The notes: generated by a model not told the origin, from the sequence alone. DNA of 64,000 nt from Furfurilactobacillus curtus (GCF_045862785.1 NZ_BQXO01000002.1:372001-436000), one strand, 5' to 3'; shown: positions 33,451 to 40,800, counted from the first letter of the stretch. A program made the numbers and translations.

Positions 33451-34442
33451 TTGTAAAGTTCCCCCTTTTGTTTGGCTTCATTAATTAACGATTGTGGAAT
33501 GGTGATGCCTAATTTTTGAGCGGTAGCCAAGTTAATGGTTAAATCTCCGTGGCGGACAAATTCAATCGGTGTCGTTGCTGGTTTAGACTTGTGTTTCAAA
33601 ATTGCGACGGTCATGTCGCCAGTTAAACGGCCTAGTTTATATTGATTAACAGAATAGGTTGCTAGGCCCCCCTGTTTGACCATTGTATCGACAGCTGGGA
33701 AAACGGGGATTTTTTTAGCGTTGGTATTGGCAACCAGGGTTTGCATCGCGCTGGCCATCGTGTTGTCCGTTGGTACATAAACGGCATCAACTTCATTGGC
33801 CATTGTTTGTGATACTTGGTTGACGTCATTTGTACTAGCGATGGTATAGGCTTTAAGCTTAATATGTTCTTTTTTGCAGAGCGCGGTGAATTGCTTTGCC
33901 TGTGCAGTGGCAGAATCATCACTGGAGGTATAAATGATGCCAAGTGTACGCAAATGTGGCGTTAATTGTTTGATCAATCCTAGTTGTTCTTTTAAAGGGG
34001 CTTGATCAGAGACACCAGTGATATTGCCACCAGGGTGTTCGTTATTGGCGACTAATTTAGCACCTTTAGGATCAGTCACGGCACCTAGGACAATCGGAAT
34101 GTTATCGGTTGCGTTAGCCAAGGCTTGGGCGGAAGGTGTCGCAATGCCGACAGCGGCATCGACATGTTCGTGAACAAAGCGGGCACTCATTGACTGCAAA
34201 TTACTCTGGTCACCTTGCGCATTTTGAAAATCAATGTGGATCGTCTTTCCCGGAATATAACCATGTGCTTTTAGGCTGTCATCAATGCCACGGTTGATGG
34301 TATCGAGGGCCGGGTGACTCAAAAGTTGAAGGATGCCGACCGTCGGTATTTTTTGTTTAGTGGCCTGTTGGTTACTTCCCTGGAAATAAGCAACACCGAG
34401 GAAAATCAGTAAAATGGTGATTAGTCCGTACATACGTTTCAT
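33447..34442 (-). CDS. ABC transporter substrate-binding protein, TrpX (ABC_sub_bind) family
   Basis: A 331-residue extracytoplasmic binding protein. It has an N-terminal hydrophobic segment (residues 4-20) with no lipobox Cys, so it is probably a membrane-anchored rather than a lipid-anchored protein. The core matches the ABC_sub_bind family: VGILQLLSHPALDTINRG, GAVTDPKGAKLV and FPAVDTMVKQGGLATYSVNQYKLG. Relatives in streptococci are linked to tryptophan uptake. GGGAGA precedes the ATG. It is first in the operon, behind the leader at 34450-34780, whose small ORF carries a Trp codon. The ligand is inferred, not shown. Confidence 0.85.
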   Translation of the reverse strand: MKRMYGLITILLIFLGVAYFQGSNQQATKQKIPTVGILQLLSHPALDTINRGIDDSLKAHGYIPGKTIHIDFQNAQGDQSNLQSMSARFVHEHVDAAVGIATPSAQALANATDNIPIVLGAVTDPKGAKLVANNEHPGGNITGVSDQAPLKEQLGLIKQLTPHLRTLGIIYTSSDDSATAQAKQFTALCKKEHIKLKAYTIASTNDVNQVSQTMANEVDAVYVPTDNTMASAMQTLVANTNAKKIPVFPAVDTMVKQGGLATYSVNQYKLGRLTGDMTVAILKHKSKPATTPIEFVRHGDLTINLATAQKLGITIPQSLINEAKQKGELYK

Positions 34443-34493
34443 GATTATCTCCCTTAGTCAAAGTTAATGGTGAATCCTGGTTTCACGGAAAAA

Positions 34494-34525
34494 GAAAAAG
34501 ACAGCCCAAGTTGCGAGCTGTCTTA
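34494..34525 (-). terminator. second (gene-proximal) leader terminator of the TrpX-type operon
   Basis: In the RNA, AAGACAGC pairs with GCUGUCUU around an 11-nt loop and is followed by a U-rich run. The 5' end of the transcript also contains AAAGACAGCC (34734-34743), which could pair 10 bp with the right arm and act as antiterminator. Confidence 0.6.
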
Positions 34526-34528
34526 AAC

Positions 34529-34573
34529 AAAAAAACACCGAGCCCGCACAGTTTTTGTCCCGTGCACTCGGTG
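34529..34573 (-). terminator. first leader terminator of the TrpX-type operon
   Basis: In the RNA, CACCGAG (+ strand 34567-34573) pairs with CUCGGUG (34536-34542); the stem continues inward through UGCAC/GUGCG. Seven U residues follow (34529-34535). Lies between the leader ORF and the first structural gene. Confidence 0.8.
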
Positions 34574-34621
34574 ATGAATTCACATCAAAGTCGTCGGCAC
34601 AGATACAATCGAAGATCTGAC

Positions 34622-34664
34622 TTCAGGATTGCATCCATGCAAGATGGTGGTTACGCAACCTGAA
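34622..34664 (-). promoter_or_regulatory. leader hairpin directly after the small ORF
   Basis: In the RNA, UUCAGG-UUGCGU pairs with AUGCAA-U-CCUGAA (12 bp, one bulge) with an inner CCAU/AUGG stem. The left arm begins at the base after the leader stop codon, placing it under the footprint of a ribosome stopped near the end of the ORF. Confidence 0.6.
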
Positions 34665-34712
34665 TTACCGGCTTTGCCAAGTATTTAGTTGAGTATTCGT
34701 GAAATGAGCCAT
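34665..34712 (-). CDS. leader peptide with a Trp codon, MAHFTNTQLNTWQSR
   Basis: A 15-codon ORF preceded by AAAAGGAGAU with 7 nt spacing, one of the best ribosome sites in the window. It starts about 33 nt after the predicted transcription start and lies 222 nt ahead of the substrate-binding gene, before a hairpin and two terminators. It has one Trp (codon 12), three Thr, and two each of Asn and Gln. The arrangement is that of a ribosome-mediated attenuator; which amino acid or antibiotic stalls the ribosome is not proven. Confidence 0.65.
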   Translation of the reverse strand: MAHFTNTQLNTWQSR

Positions 34713-34751
34713 CACAACGATCTCCTTTTTTCGGCTGTCTTTATGGCAATT

Positions 34752-34780
34752 AGTTTAGGTGAACCAAAGGAACGCGTCAA
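34752..34780 (-). promoter_or_regulatory. promoter of the TrpX-type operon
   Basis: On the minus strand TTGACG (34780-34775) and TAAACT (34757-34752) are exactly 17 nt apart. The transcript would begin near 34745, giving a leader of about 300 nt. Confidence 0.75.
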
Positions 34781-34958
34781 GCATTTTTTTGAAAAAAGTG
34801 AGCGGATCATGGGAATTCGCAGTGAAGTCAGCCTGACATAACGCAAAAATATAAGGAAGCGGAGGGTGAAAATATAGCGCAAACAAATTTGCGTGAATGG
34901 GCGAGCAACGTGTATGCTATTTGCAATTAATTCTTATCAGATGAAGGAGCGGTGGTTG

Positions 34959-35357
34959 GTGAAACGGTATCTGGCAGTGGCTGGCTTTGCTTTTCTAGGA
35001 GGCGCTAGTCGAGAAGGAGTGGAGTTGTTGTGGCCGGTGAGTGACCATTGGCTATGGACAACAATGTTGATTAATATTATTGGAGCTTTTTTATTAACGC
35101 TGGTGAACTTTTGGGCGGCGGAACGCCTGCCACTACCGAGCGAAGTTATCTTGGGGCTTGGTACTGGGTTTGTTGGCGCCTTTACGACATTTTCTAGCTT
35201 TTCTTTAGAGATGGTTAAATTACTTTTACGCCACTTCATTGGTAGTGCGATGCTTTATGTCACGTTGTCACTAGTCGGCGGTTTATGTGCCGCATTTGCT
35301 GGACAAATGCTGGCAAAATGGTTAATGGCGCGAGCACAACGTGGAGGTGAGCGGTGA
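34959..35357 (+). CDS. crcB1: fluoride channel CrcB/Fluc, first subunit
   Basis: A 132-residue four-helix membrane protein that exports fluoride passively. INIIGAFLLTLVNFW and the pore motif GFVGAFTTFSSFSLEM are conserved. Several starts are possible in this frame (GTG 34959, TTG 34956, ATG 34941); AAGGAG at 34944-34949 best fits 34956-34959. Overlaps crcB2 by one base of its stop, so the two subunits are coupled, as in heterodimeric Fluc pairs of Gram-positive bacteria. Confidence 0.9.
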   Translation: MKRYLAVAGFAFLGGASREGVELLWPVSDHWLWTTMLINIIGAFLLTLVNFWAAERLPLPSEVILGLGTGFVGAFTTFSSFSLEMVKLLLRHFIGSAMLYVTLSLVGGLCAAFAGQMLAKWLMARAQRGGER

Positions 35358-35719
35358 TGAGTAATGGCTTACTAGTTTTCCTAGCGGGGAGCGGAGCTAG
35401 CTTAGGTGCAATGGCCCGTTACGCAGTGATGCAATTGGCACAAATACCGGTTAAACAATCACGTTTTCCTTGGGCCACATTCGGGATTAATTTGGCAGGC
35501 AGCTTTCTGTTAGGGATTCTGATGACTGGACCAATGCCGTTAGCAGTCAAGGTAATAGTTGGGGCGGGGGTTTTAGGCGGCTTTACCACTTTTTCCACCA
35601 TGATTAATGAGGTGCTATTATTAGAACGTCAGCACCAGCGAGTCATTGCCTGCTGTTACTTGTTGATGACGCTGCTAGGTGGCGTAACTCTGGCATGGCT
35701 AGGGACAATAATAGCTTAA
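35357..35719 (+). CDS. crcB2: fluoride channel CrcB/Fluc, second subunit
   Basis: A 120-residue, four-helix protein. It has GSGASLGAMARYAVMQL at the N-terminus, GINLAGSFLLG in TM2 and the GGFTTFSTMINEV pore motif in TM3, all conserved fluoride-channel features. GGAGGTGA is placed 6 nt before the ATG at 35357, which overlaps the TGA of crcB1. I looked for the conserved elements of the fluoride (crcB) riboswitch upstream of the pair and did not find them. Confidence 0.92.
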   Translation: MSNGLLVFLAGSGASLGAMARYAVMQLAQIPVKQSRFPWATFGINLAGSFLLGILMTGPMPLAVKVIVGAGVLGGFTTFSTMINEVLLLERQHQRVIACCYLLMTLLGGVTLAWLGTIIA

Positions 35720-35801
35720 TTACCTTAAAGCGCGTTATACTTTGGCAACTTCGTAAAGTCTCAATAGTGTCTCAATGAGGATGTAAGGAAATGGTTGAAA
35801 G

Positions 35802-36668
35802 ATGAAAATTGCGGTATTAACAGATAGTTCAGCGTATATCAATCAAACGGATTTGGATCAGTATCATATCTATGTCATCAATGATCCGGTTCTCTTTGGT
35901 CACCACGTCTACCACGAAAATGTTGATCTTGATGCAGCCAAATTTTATGCGCTACTCAAAACTGAGCATGAAGCACCGACTAGCTCACAGGCTTCTAACG
36001 GCGAGGTTCAACGTGTGTTAGATCAAGCAGTCGCTGATGGGTATGACACGGCGATTGTTGTCGGCATGTCCAGCGGTATCTCCGGCTTCATTTCAAATGT
36101 GACGAGCTACGCGCCGTCAGTTAAAAACATCGCGGTTCATGTCTGGGACTCTCGGATTGCTTGTGCTGGGGCAGGCAATCAAGTTTTGTTAGCAGCTGCC
36201 TTGGCTCAACAGGGCTTGTCCGTTGACGAAATATTTGTACGATTAGCTCAGTTACGCCAAACAACAAAGGTGATGTTCGTCGTGAATGATATGCGCCATC
36301 TTATGCGGACTGGGCGTATCTCCAATGGTCAGTCTTTGATTGGTGCCATGCTGCAAATTAAACCAATGTTAGCTTTTACTCCCGAGGGCAAAATTATTGC
36401 TGTTGGTCGGGAGCGGCAGATGAAACGAGCTTTTCAAACGATCCAAACGCAATTTCACGAAATTGTTGCCCAAACGGATTATCCACTGCGGGTTAGCATT
36501 GTTGACGCCAATAACCCAGACTTAAAAGCGCAATGGCTAGCAACTTCCCAAGCAAACTTTCCTCAAGTGACGTTTGAAAGTGGCATTATTGGGCCAATAA
36601 TCGGGGTTCATACGGGTGAAAAAGCAATGGGATTCATTTATGCACGAGACTGGCAGACATTATTGTGA
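35802..36668 (+). CDS. DegV family fatty-acid-binding protein
   Basis: A 288-residue protein of the DegV/FakB family. Members bind a fatty acid and present it to the FakA kinase for phosphorylation, feeding exogenous fatty acids into phospholipids. AVLTDSSAYINQ opens the protein, APTSSQASNGEV carries the conserved TSQ(P/A)S motif, and the VWDSRIACAGAGNQV and MLQIKPML segments follow. Length is typical. The following gene begins 14 nt after its stop. Confidence 0.92.
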   Translation: MKIAVLTDSSAYINQTDLDQYHIYVINDPVLFGHHVYHENVDLDAAKFYALLKTEHEAPTSSQASNGEVQRVLDQAVADGYDTAIVVGMSSGISGFISNVTSYAPSVKNIAVHVWDSRIACAGAGNQVLLAAALAQQGLSVDEIFVRLAQLRQTTKVMFVVNDMRHLMRTGRISNGQSLIGAMLQIKPMLAFTPEGKIIAVGRERQMKRAFQTIQTQFHEIVAQTDYPLRVSIVDANNPDLKAQWLATSQANFPQVTFESGIIGPIIGVHTGEKAMGFIYARDWQTLL

Positions 36669-36682
36669 TTAAGGGAGGCTCA

Positions 36683-37000
36683 ATGAGCGAATCAGAACAC
36701 GTCGATCAAACAATAGCTCGGCCAACAAGTTTAGTTTCTAGCCAAATCATTAATGGCGAAAAAGTCGGCTATGCAATACGTGAAGATCCGCGCAATGAAG
36801 TCGACACTGGTTGGCGGTTTTTCGCCACAACTGATCAAGATCCGCTAGCGACTCCCTTAGAGGAGCTGCCATTTAATTTCGTGATCCTGTTACAACCAAC
36901 CATTTGGTCGATCCGCGAACAGCCGGTGGGTAGTGTCTTGGAATGGCGCCAGCATTCTCAGCAGTGGTGGGATGTCACACTGGATCAACGAGTGGATTAA
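36683..37000 (+). CDS. DUF2185 (Imm33-like) protein
   Basis: A 105-residue soluble protein. VSSQIINGEKVGYAIREDP and EVDTGWRFFATTDQD form the DUF2185 core, which is related to immunity protein Imm33. GGGAGG lies 4 nt before the ATG at 36683; the frame itself opens in the degV stop (36665). No toxin gene is adjacent, so an immunity role is not supported here; it may be a housekeeping member of the family. It lies in a short run of same-strand genes from degV to the frameshifted membrane gene. Confidence 0.75.
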   Translation: MSESEHVDQTIARPTSLVSSQIINGEKVGYAIREDPRNEVDTGWRFFATTDQDPLATPLEELPFNFVILLQPTIWSIREQPVGSVLEWRQHSQQWWDVTLDQRVD

Positions 37001-37015
37001 TAAAAGGGTGAGCGA

Positions 37016-37440
37016 ATGTGGCTGATAAAAATCTATGTGAGGGGATTGCCTGCTCTGCTGGTGCTAGTGGCCTTGTTTGCCATGCATAGTCGTGGGTTTC
37101 AAACGGTATGGGCATGGTCATGGTTGGATACGCTTTGCGTGATTAACTTTGGCTTTTTTTCTCATTTGTGGCGAAACGGCTTCACTTTGCCGACCAAAAT
37201 CAACCATCCTACACTGCACATGCTTTGGATCGCCATGATCTCGATCAGCGAAAACAACGTGGCCAAGCGAGTGATCATGATCGTTATGGCTATAAAACCA
37301 AGGCGCGGATGAACGTTCAAAGCCGTGATGATGCTGTCTTTTGGGGCGCTAATTTTGTGTTATTTGTGGTGGAGATTCTTTTAGCACCATTGCTTTTCGT
37401 GGGTTGCTTATTGTGGCAAGCATGGTCCCATCGGCGTTGA
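37016..37440 (+). pseudogene. membrane protein gene frameshifted at a T7 run
   Basis: Frame 1 from the ATG at 37016 gives two hydrophobic segments up to VINFGFF; the other half, in the next frame, reads from SFVAKRLHFADQNQPSY through a charged middle to a membrane segment LLAPLLFVGCLLWQAW. The frames meet at seven T (37154-37160): one additional T would give one coherent protein of about 141 residues. Read as is, frame 1 ends at 37312 with an unrelated tail. The protein resembles small DUF3899-type membrane proteins. Causes may be a real mutation, a slippage-variable tract or a sequencing error. RBS GGGTGA precedes the start. Confidence 0.75.
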
Positions 37441-37520
37441 TAACCAAGATGGCGGGAGGAACTCGACGAGATGAACATTGTCTCAATTACGCGTCGAAGC
37501 CTGCCAATTTCATTCAACAT

Positions 37521-37564
37521 AAATAGCACTGCTTCCCAATTTTTACGGGAAACAGTGCTATTTT
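37521..37564 (+). terminator. terminator
   Basis: AAATAGCACTG-CTTCCC pairs with GGGAA-ACAGTGCTATTTT. Confidence 0.8.
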
Positions 37565-37621
37565 CGTTGGCCAACCGGTGTTATGACACAGCTCCGGTTA
37601 AATTTAGCAATAAAAAGTTGT

Positions 37622-37804
37622 TTAACGGCCGTGTTCTTCAGCCCATTTACCATGACGAATGCTAACAACCATGTATAAGACCATCGCGATCGTGACCGAT
37701 CTTGCTAAGAAACGCCCACCTTTACTGCGGGTGTTAAAGTTGTAGCCAAAACCAAATCGACGGGGAACAAATAATTTATGATAATCACGTTCAACAGGTT
37801 TCAT
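37622..37804 (-). CDS. DUF5808-like small membrane protein, 60 aa
   Basis: A 60-residue protein. HKLFVPRRFGFGYNFNTRSKGG matches the short DUF5808 motif (FVPKRxGxGxxxNF), followed by one hydrophobic segment (SVTIAMVLYMVVS). The function is unknown. A strong AAGGAGG is 8-9 nt before the ATG, which supports a real gene despite its size. It is encoded downstream of the VOC-family gene on the same strand with 42 nt between. Confidence 0.7.
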   Translation of the reverse strand: MKPVERDYHKLFVPRRFGFGYNFNTRSKGGRFLARSVTIAMVLYMVVSIRHGKWAEEHGR

Positions 37805-37846
37805 AATAAAAACCTCCTTATTCGATGCGTTACTTGCGTCGTTGAC

Positions 37847-38206
37847 TTACTTGGCCCGTTCCAAAATCTTAATCAAGTTGCCTTCGTAATCGTTAACGAA
37901 AATTGCTTGTAGATCATCTTCTGGTGTCGGACCAGCGACAATGGGAACATAATAGTTTTGCAGGTGGTTAATTAGATCATTGATTCGATCACGGGCGCGT
38001 AAAATCAGGTCGGGATGATCGAGGTCAACGTGAGTGTCGTGGGCAGGGACTTGACGAAAAATTACGTTTTTACCAGCGACTGACACGGTTTCTAAGCCGT
38101 TCGTTAAAACTGCGTCAGGTAAGTCAAATACCTCATGATAAAAGCGCCAGGCGCGTTGTGGATCGGTTACCGAGATTTCATAAGTATTGATGGTGCGAAC
38201 ATTCAT
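37847..38206 (-). CDS. VOC family (glyoxalase-like) protein
   Basis: A 119-residue single VOC-domain protein: TINTYEISVTDPQRAWRFYHEVFDLPD is the first beta-alpha-beta unit, and DDLQAIFVNDYEGNLIKIL is the last. VOC proteins include glyoxalases, dioxygenases and bleomycin/fosfomycin resistance proteins. The metal ligands needed for glyoxalase activity cannot be assigned confidently. GGGGCGG precedes the ATG. Possibly in one transcript with the downstream DUF5808 gene. Confidence 0.8.
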   Translation of the reverse strand: MNVRTINTYEISVTDPQRAWRFYHEVFDLPDAVLTNGLETVSVAGKNVIFRQVPAHDTHVDLDHPDLILRARDRINDLINHLQNYYVPIVAGPTPEDDLQAIFVNDYEGNLIKILERAK

Positions 38207-38352
38207 TGGCCACCGCCCCTTTCACTAACTTAATTTAAGTGTAGCACAGGTTTAGGCAAAACCTGACTAATGAGCTTTGCGTACAATCTTTCTTAACGGG
38301 ATTGCAAGGCTTTTTGCTCAGGATCAAAGCGGCCATGCATACGCTCTGAGTT

Positions 38353-38382
38353 TTGCTCTCACCCATAGGTCTATGTTATATT
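38353..38382 (+). promoter_or_regulatory. promoter of the ABC-F leader
   Basis: TTGCTC (38353-38358) and TATATT (38377-38382) with 18 nt between. It would start transcription near 38389, only a few bases before the small ORF at 38397. Confidence 0.5.
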
Positions 38383-38396
38383 AGTAGGCACGATTA

Positions 38397-38435
38397 ATGG
38401 AACAAGACTGGGTAATTAAAGACTTAATTAAGTAA
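38397..38435 (+). CDS. leader ORF ahead of the ABC-F gene, MEQDWVIKDLIK
   Basis: A 12-codon ORF beginning about 8 nt after the predicted transcription start; no ribosome site is visible, so it may be translated as a near-leaderless ORF. It ends in the palindrome ACTTAATTAAGT, directly before a terminator. Ribosome-targeting drugs that stall on such ORFs relieve termination in several known ABC-F genes. Assignment is by architecture only. Confidence 0.4.
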   Translation: MEQDWVIKDLIK

Positions 38436-38441
38436 TAGTTG

Positions 38442-38478
38442 TTAACCGGTATGGGCGTGCTGATCCTGCCGGTTTTTC
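38442..38478 (+). terminator. leader terminator (attenuator) of the ABC-F gene
   Basis: AACCGG pairs with CCGGTT, with inner GGCGTGCTGATCCTGCC pairing, and is followed by TTTTTCATTT. It lies between the promoter and the ABC-F start codon, so part of the transcripts should stop here unless it is relieved. Confidence 0.6.
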
Positions 38479-38522
38479 ATTTAAGGTCCCAGCATGACTG
38501 AGAAAAAGAGAGTAACTAACAC

Positions 38523-40067
38523 ATGAGTTTGCTAGAAGTTTCAAATTTATCAATGAGTTTTGCTGATAAAAATTTATATGAAGATGCGAGCTTCCAATTA
38601 GAAAAAGGGGAGCATCTAGGGATTGTCGGTCAAAATGGTGCCGGCAAATCGACGCTAATTAAAATTCTAACTGGGACTGTTTTGCCGGTCACTGGCAGTA
38701 TTAAATGGCAGAAAAATTTACGCATTGGCTATTTGGATCAATATGCGGATATTCCAGCAGGGATGACCTTGATTCAATTTTTGCATACCGCCTTTGCTGA
38801 CCTGTATGCGATTAATGACCGCATGCAGAGCTATTATGCTGACTACGCCACGTCAATGGATGACCAATTGTTGGAAAAAGCGGGGCGTTTGCAAGATGAA
38901 TTGGCGGCCCAAAATTTTTATGAAGTTGAAACAGAAATTGAACGGGTGATCACCGGACTTGGCTTGAATGAGATTGGTAAAGATCATGTAGTTTCAGAAA
39001 TGTCAGGTGGACAGCGGTCAAAAATTATCTTAGCTAAATTATTGCTTGAAAATCCAGATGTGATTTTGCTGGATGAACCGACCAATTATTTAGACGTGGC
39101 CCATATTCAGTGGCTTGAAGATTATTTAAATGGCTACGAGGGTGCTGCCTTGATCATTTCTCATGATTATGACTTTCTTGAAGCCGTCACAAATGCAATT
39201 TGCGATGTTTCGTTTGGTCAAATCACCAAATATCGAGGCAGCTTCAAAAAGGCGATGAAGCAAAAGGAAGAGAAACGAGAATTTCAAGAAAAGGCTTATG
39301 AGAAACAGCGAGTCGTAATTGAGAAAAATGAACGATTGATTTCAAAGTTCAAAGCCGGTTCTCACTCTAACTTAGCGAAGTCACGTGAAAAAATGCTAAA
39401 CCGGATGGATCGCATTGATCCACCAGCTGATAATTTACGCGCTCGTTTTGATTTTCCATACCTAGACACTGGTTCACAAAATGCATTAGTGGTTCGCAAA
39501 CTGTCTGTTGGCTATGAACATCCACTCTTAGCTCCGGTGACGTTTACCCTTGGTACTGCTCAAAAGATTGCCTTTGCTGGATTTAACGGTGTCGGAAAAT
39601 CAACGCTCATTAAATCAATTCTAGGAACGCTTAAGCCATTAAGCGGTGAGGCTGAATTCTCTCCGTCTGCGAAAGTGAATTACTTTAGCCAAGATTTGGT
39701 GTGGGAGGATGATCAAAAGACACCGCTCCAAACAATTCAAGACCAATTTCCGACAATGTTGCCTAAGACCATTCGGACTAAACTTGGCGCAGCTGGAATT
39801 AATGCAGCCAACGTAATGAAGCCGATGAATTTATTATCTGGTGGGGAACAAACCAAAGTTAAGCTGGCAATTATGGAATTAACGCCCGCTAACTTTTTAA
39901 TCATGGACGAACCGACAAACCATCTAGATGACGAGACTAAAGCGGCTTTGAGTGATGCTTTGCGCAGCTTTCGTGGCAACTTGATCATGGTCAGTCATGA
40001 AGCTGGTTTTTACGACGAGTGGATTGATGAAACCTTAAATGTGGAAAAATTAAGTTTAAGAAAATAA
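38523..40067 (+). CDS. ABC-F family ATPase (ribosome-associated)
   Basis: A 514-residue protein with two ABC cassettes and no membrane segments, the ABC-F layout. First cassette: Walker A GQNGAGKST, signature MSGGQRSKIILA, Walker B ILLDEPTNYLD. Second: GFNGVGKST, LSGGEQTKVKLA, LIMDEPTNHLD. Between them is a charged interdomain linker (KKAMKQKEEKREFQEKAY to NRMDRID) that enters the ribosomal E site in ABC-F proteins. Members are translation factors or protect ribosomes from antibiotics. Only AAAGAGAG precedes the ATG. A promoter, small ORF and terminator lie upstream, as in drug-inducible ABC-F genes. Nearest relatives appear to be of the YbiT/YkpA class, so a housekeeping role is also possible. 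Confidence 0.88.
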   Translation: MSLLEVSNLSMSFADKNLYEDASFQLEKGEHLGIVGQNGAGKSTLIKILTGTVLPVTGSIKWQKNLRIGYLDQYADIPAGMTLIQFLHTAFADLYAINDRMQSYYADYATSMDDQLLEKAGRLQDELAAQNFYEVETEIERVITGLGLNEIGKDHVVSEMSGGQRSKIILAKLLLENPDVILLDEPTNYLDVAHIQWLEDYLNGYEGAALIISHDYDFLEAVTNAICDVSFGQITKYRGSFKKAMKQKEEKREFQEKAYEKQRVVIEKNERLISKFKAGSHSNLAKSREKMLNRMDRIDPPADNLRARFDFPYLDTGSQNALVVRKLSVGYEHPLLAPVTFTLGTAQKIAFAGFNGVGKSTLIKSILGTLKPLSGEAEFSPSAKVNYFSQDLVWEDDQKTPLQTIQDQFPTMLPKTIRTKLGAAGINAANVMKPMNLLSGGEQTKVKLAIMELTPANFLIMDEPTNHLDDETKAALSDALRSFRGNLIMVSHEAGFYDEWIDETLNVEKLSLRK

Positions 40068-40080
40068 ATGTGACGGCTCA

Positions 40081-40086
40081 TATAAT
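40081..40086 (+). promoter_or_regulatory. -10 box before the pentapeptide gene
   Basis: A perfect TATAAT 31 nt before the pentapeptide gene start; the -35 is weak. The gene may have its own promoter as well as read-through from the ABC-F gene. Confidence 0.4.
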
Positions 40087-40116
40087 GAGAATCTAAAGAT
40101 TGGTGAGGAAAAGCTG

Positions 40117-40722
40117 ATGTCAGATTTAGTTGAAGTGCGTGATCAAACATTGTCATTAGATCAGGTAGAGACAAATACACGCTATATTAACTGTCAGTTC
40201 ACCGTATCAAACTTACCGATTCGTTTAATGGATGTGATTTTCGAACGCTGTCAATTTGAACAAAGTAACTTTGATGAAGCTGAATTAGTACACGTTGAGT
40301 TGGACCATGTTCAATTAGTGAATACATCTTGGCGTCAGACGCGCTGGTACGATTGTCAGGCCAGTAACGTTCAGTTAGCTGGTGGCGACTTCAGCGGGGC
40401 AATATTCAAGCAAACACGGTTCACGGCTAGTAAATTGACTTATGCGAATTTCAGTGAAGCTCAGTTGACGAGTAGTCAATTGATCGATTGTGAGTTAAGT
40501 GAAAGTGTGTTTCAAGTCGTAACAATCAAACAAGGCTTATCATTTAATGGCTCACGATTAACTGATGCCGACTTTACTGAAACGCGATTAGCGGGGGTAG
40601 ATTGGCATAATGCTGAATTTGAAACCTTGCGGGTGAGCGCTGATTTAATTAGGGGCCTGATTGTCAATGAATTTCAGGCGGCTCAGTTGATTGGTTTATT
40701 TGGCGTAGAGATTCAATCTTAG
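40117..40722 (+). CDS. pentapeptide-repeat protein
   Basis: A 201-residue protein with about 25 tandem A(D/N)Lxx-like units, such as SNFDEAELVHVEL, GDFSGAIFKQTRF and ADFTETRLAGVDW. It folds as a right-handed quadrilateral beta-helix that mimics DNA, as in the Qnr/MfpA topoisomerase-protecting proteins. A GGTGAGGAAAA site precedes the ATG. Its placement 50 nt after the ABC-F gene suggests a shared stress or drug-protection role, but the sequence does not identify the target. Most pentapeptide proteins of lactobacilli have no proven function. Confidence 0.85.
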   Translation: MSDLVEVRDQTLSLDQVETNTRYINCQFTVSNLPIRLMDVIFERCQFEQSNFDEAELVHVELDHVQLVNTSWRQTRWYDCQASNVQLAGGDFSGAIFKQTRFTASKLTYANFSEAQLTSSQLIDCELSESVFQVVTIKQGLSFNGSRLTDADFTETRLAGVDWHNAEFETLRVSADLIRGLIVNEFQAAQLIGLFGVEIQS

Positions 40723-40748
40723 CTGTTTTAAAACAAGCCTATAGGTGA

Positions 40749-40800
40749 CAAAGAAACCTCAATCTGAGTTCAAGTATAAACTCTGATCGAGGTTTCTTTG
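40749..40800. terminator. bidirectional terminator
   Basis: CAAAGAAACCTC...GAGTT pairs with AACTC...GAGGTTTCTTTG, between converging pentapeptide and psiE genes. Confidence 0.75.

Noticed and set aside
34443..34780. T-box riboswitch before the TrpX-type operon
   Set aside because: No TGGNACCGCG-type antiterminator segment and no stem I-like region with specifier loop could be found by eye; a small ORF and two terminators explain the layout better. A covariance-model search would settle it.
34780..34950. Fluoride (crcB) riboswitch
   Set aside because: The conserved GGCGATGG and GCTGATG elements are absent.
37168..37440. Separate 90-codon gene
   Set aside because: It has no ribosome site, and its sequence joins the preceding frame at the T7 run to give one protein.
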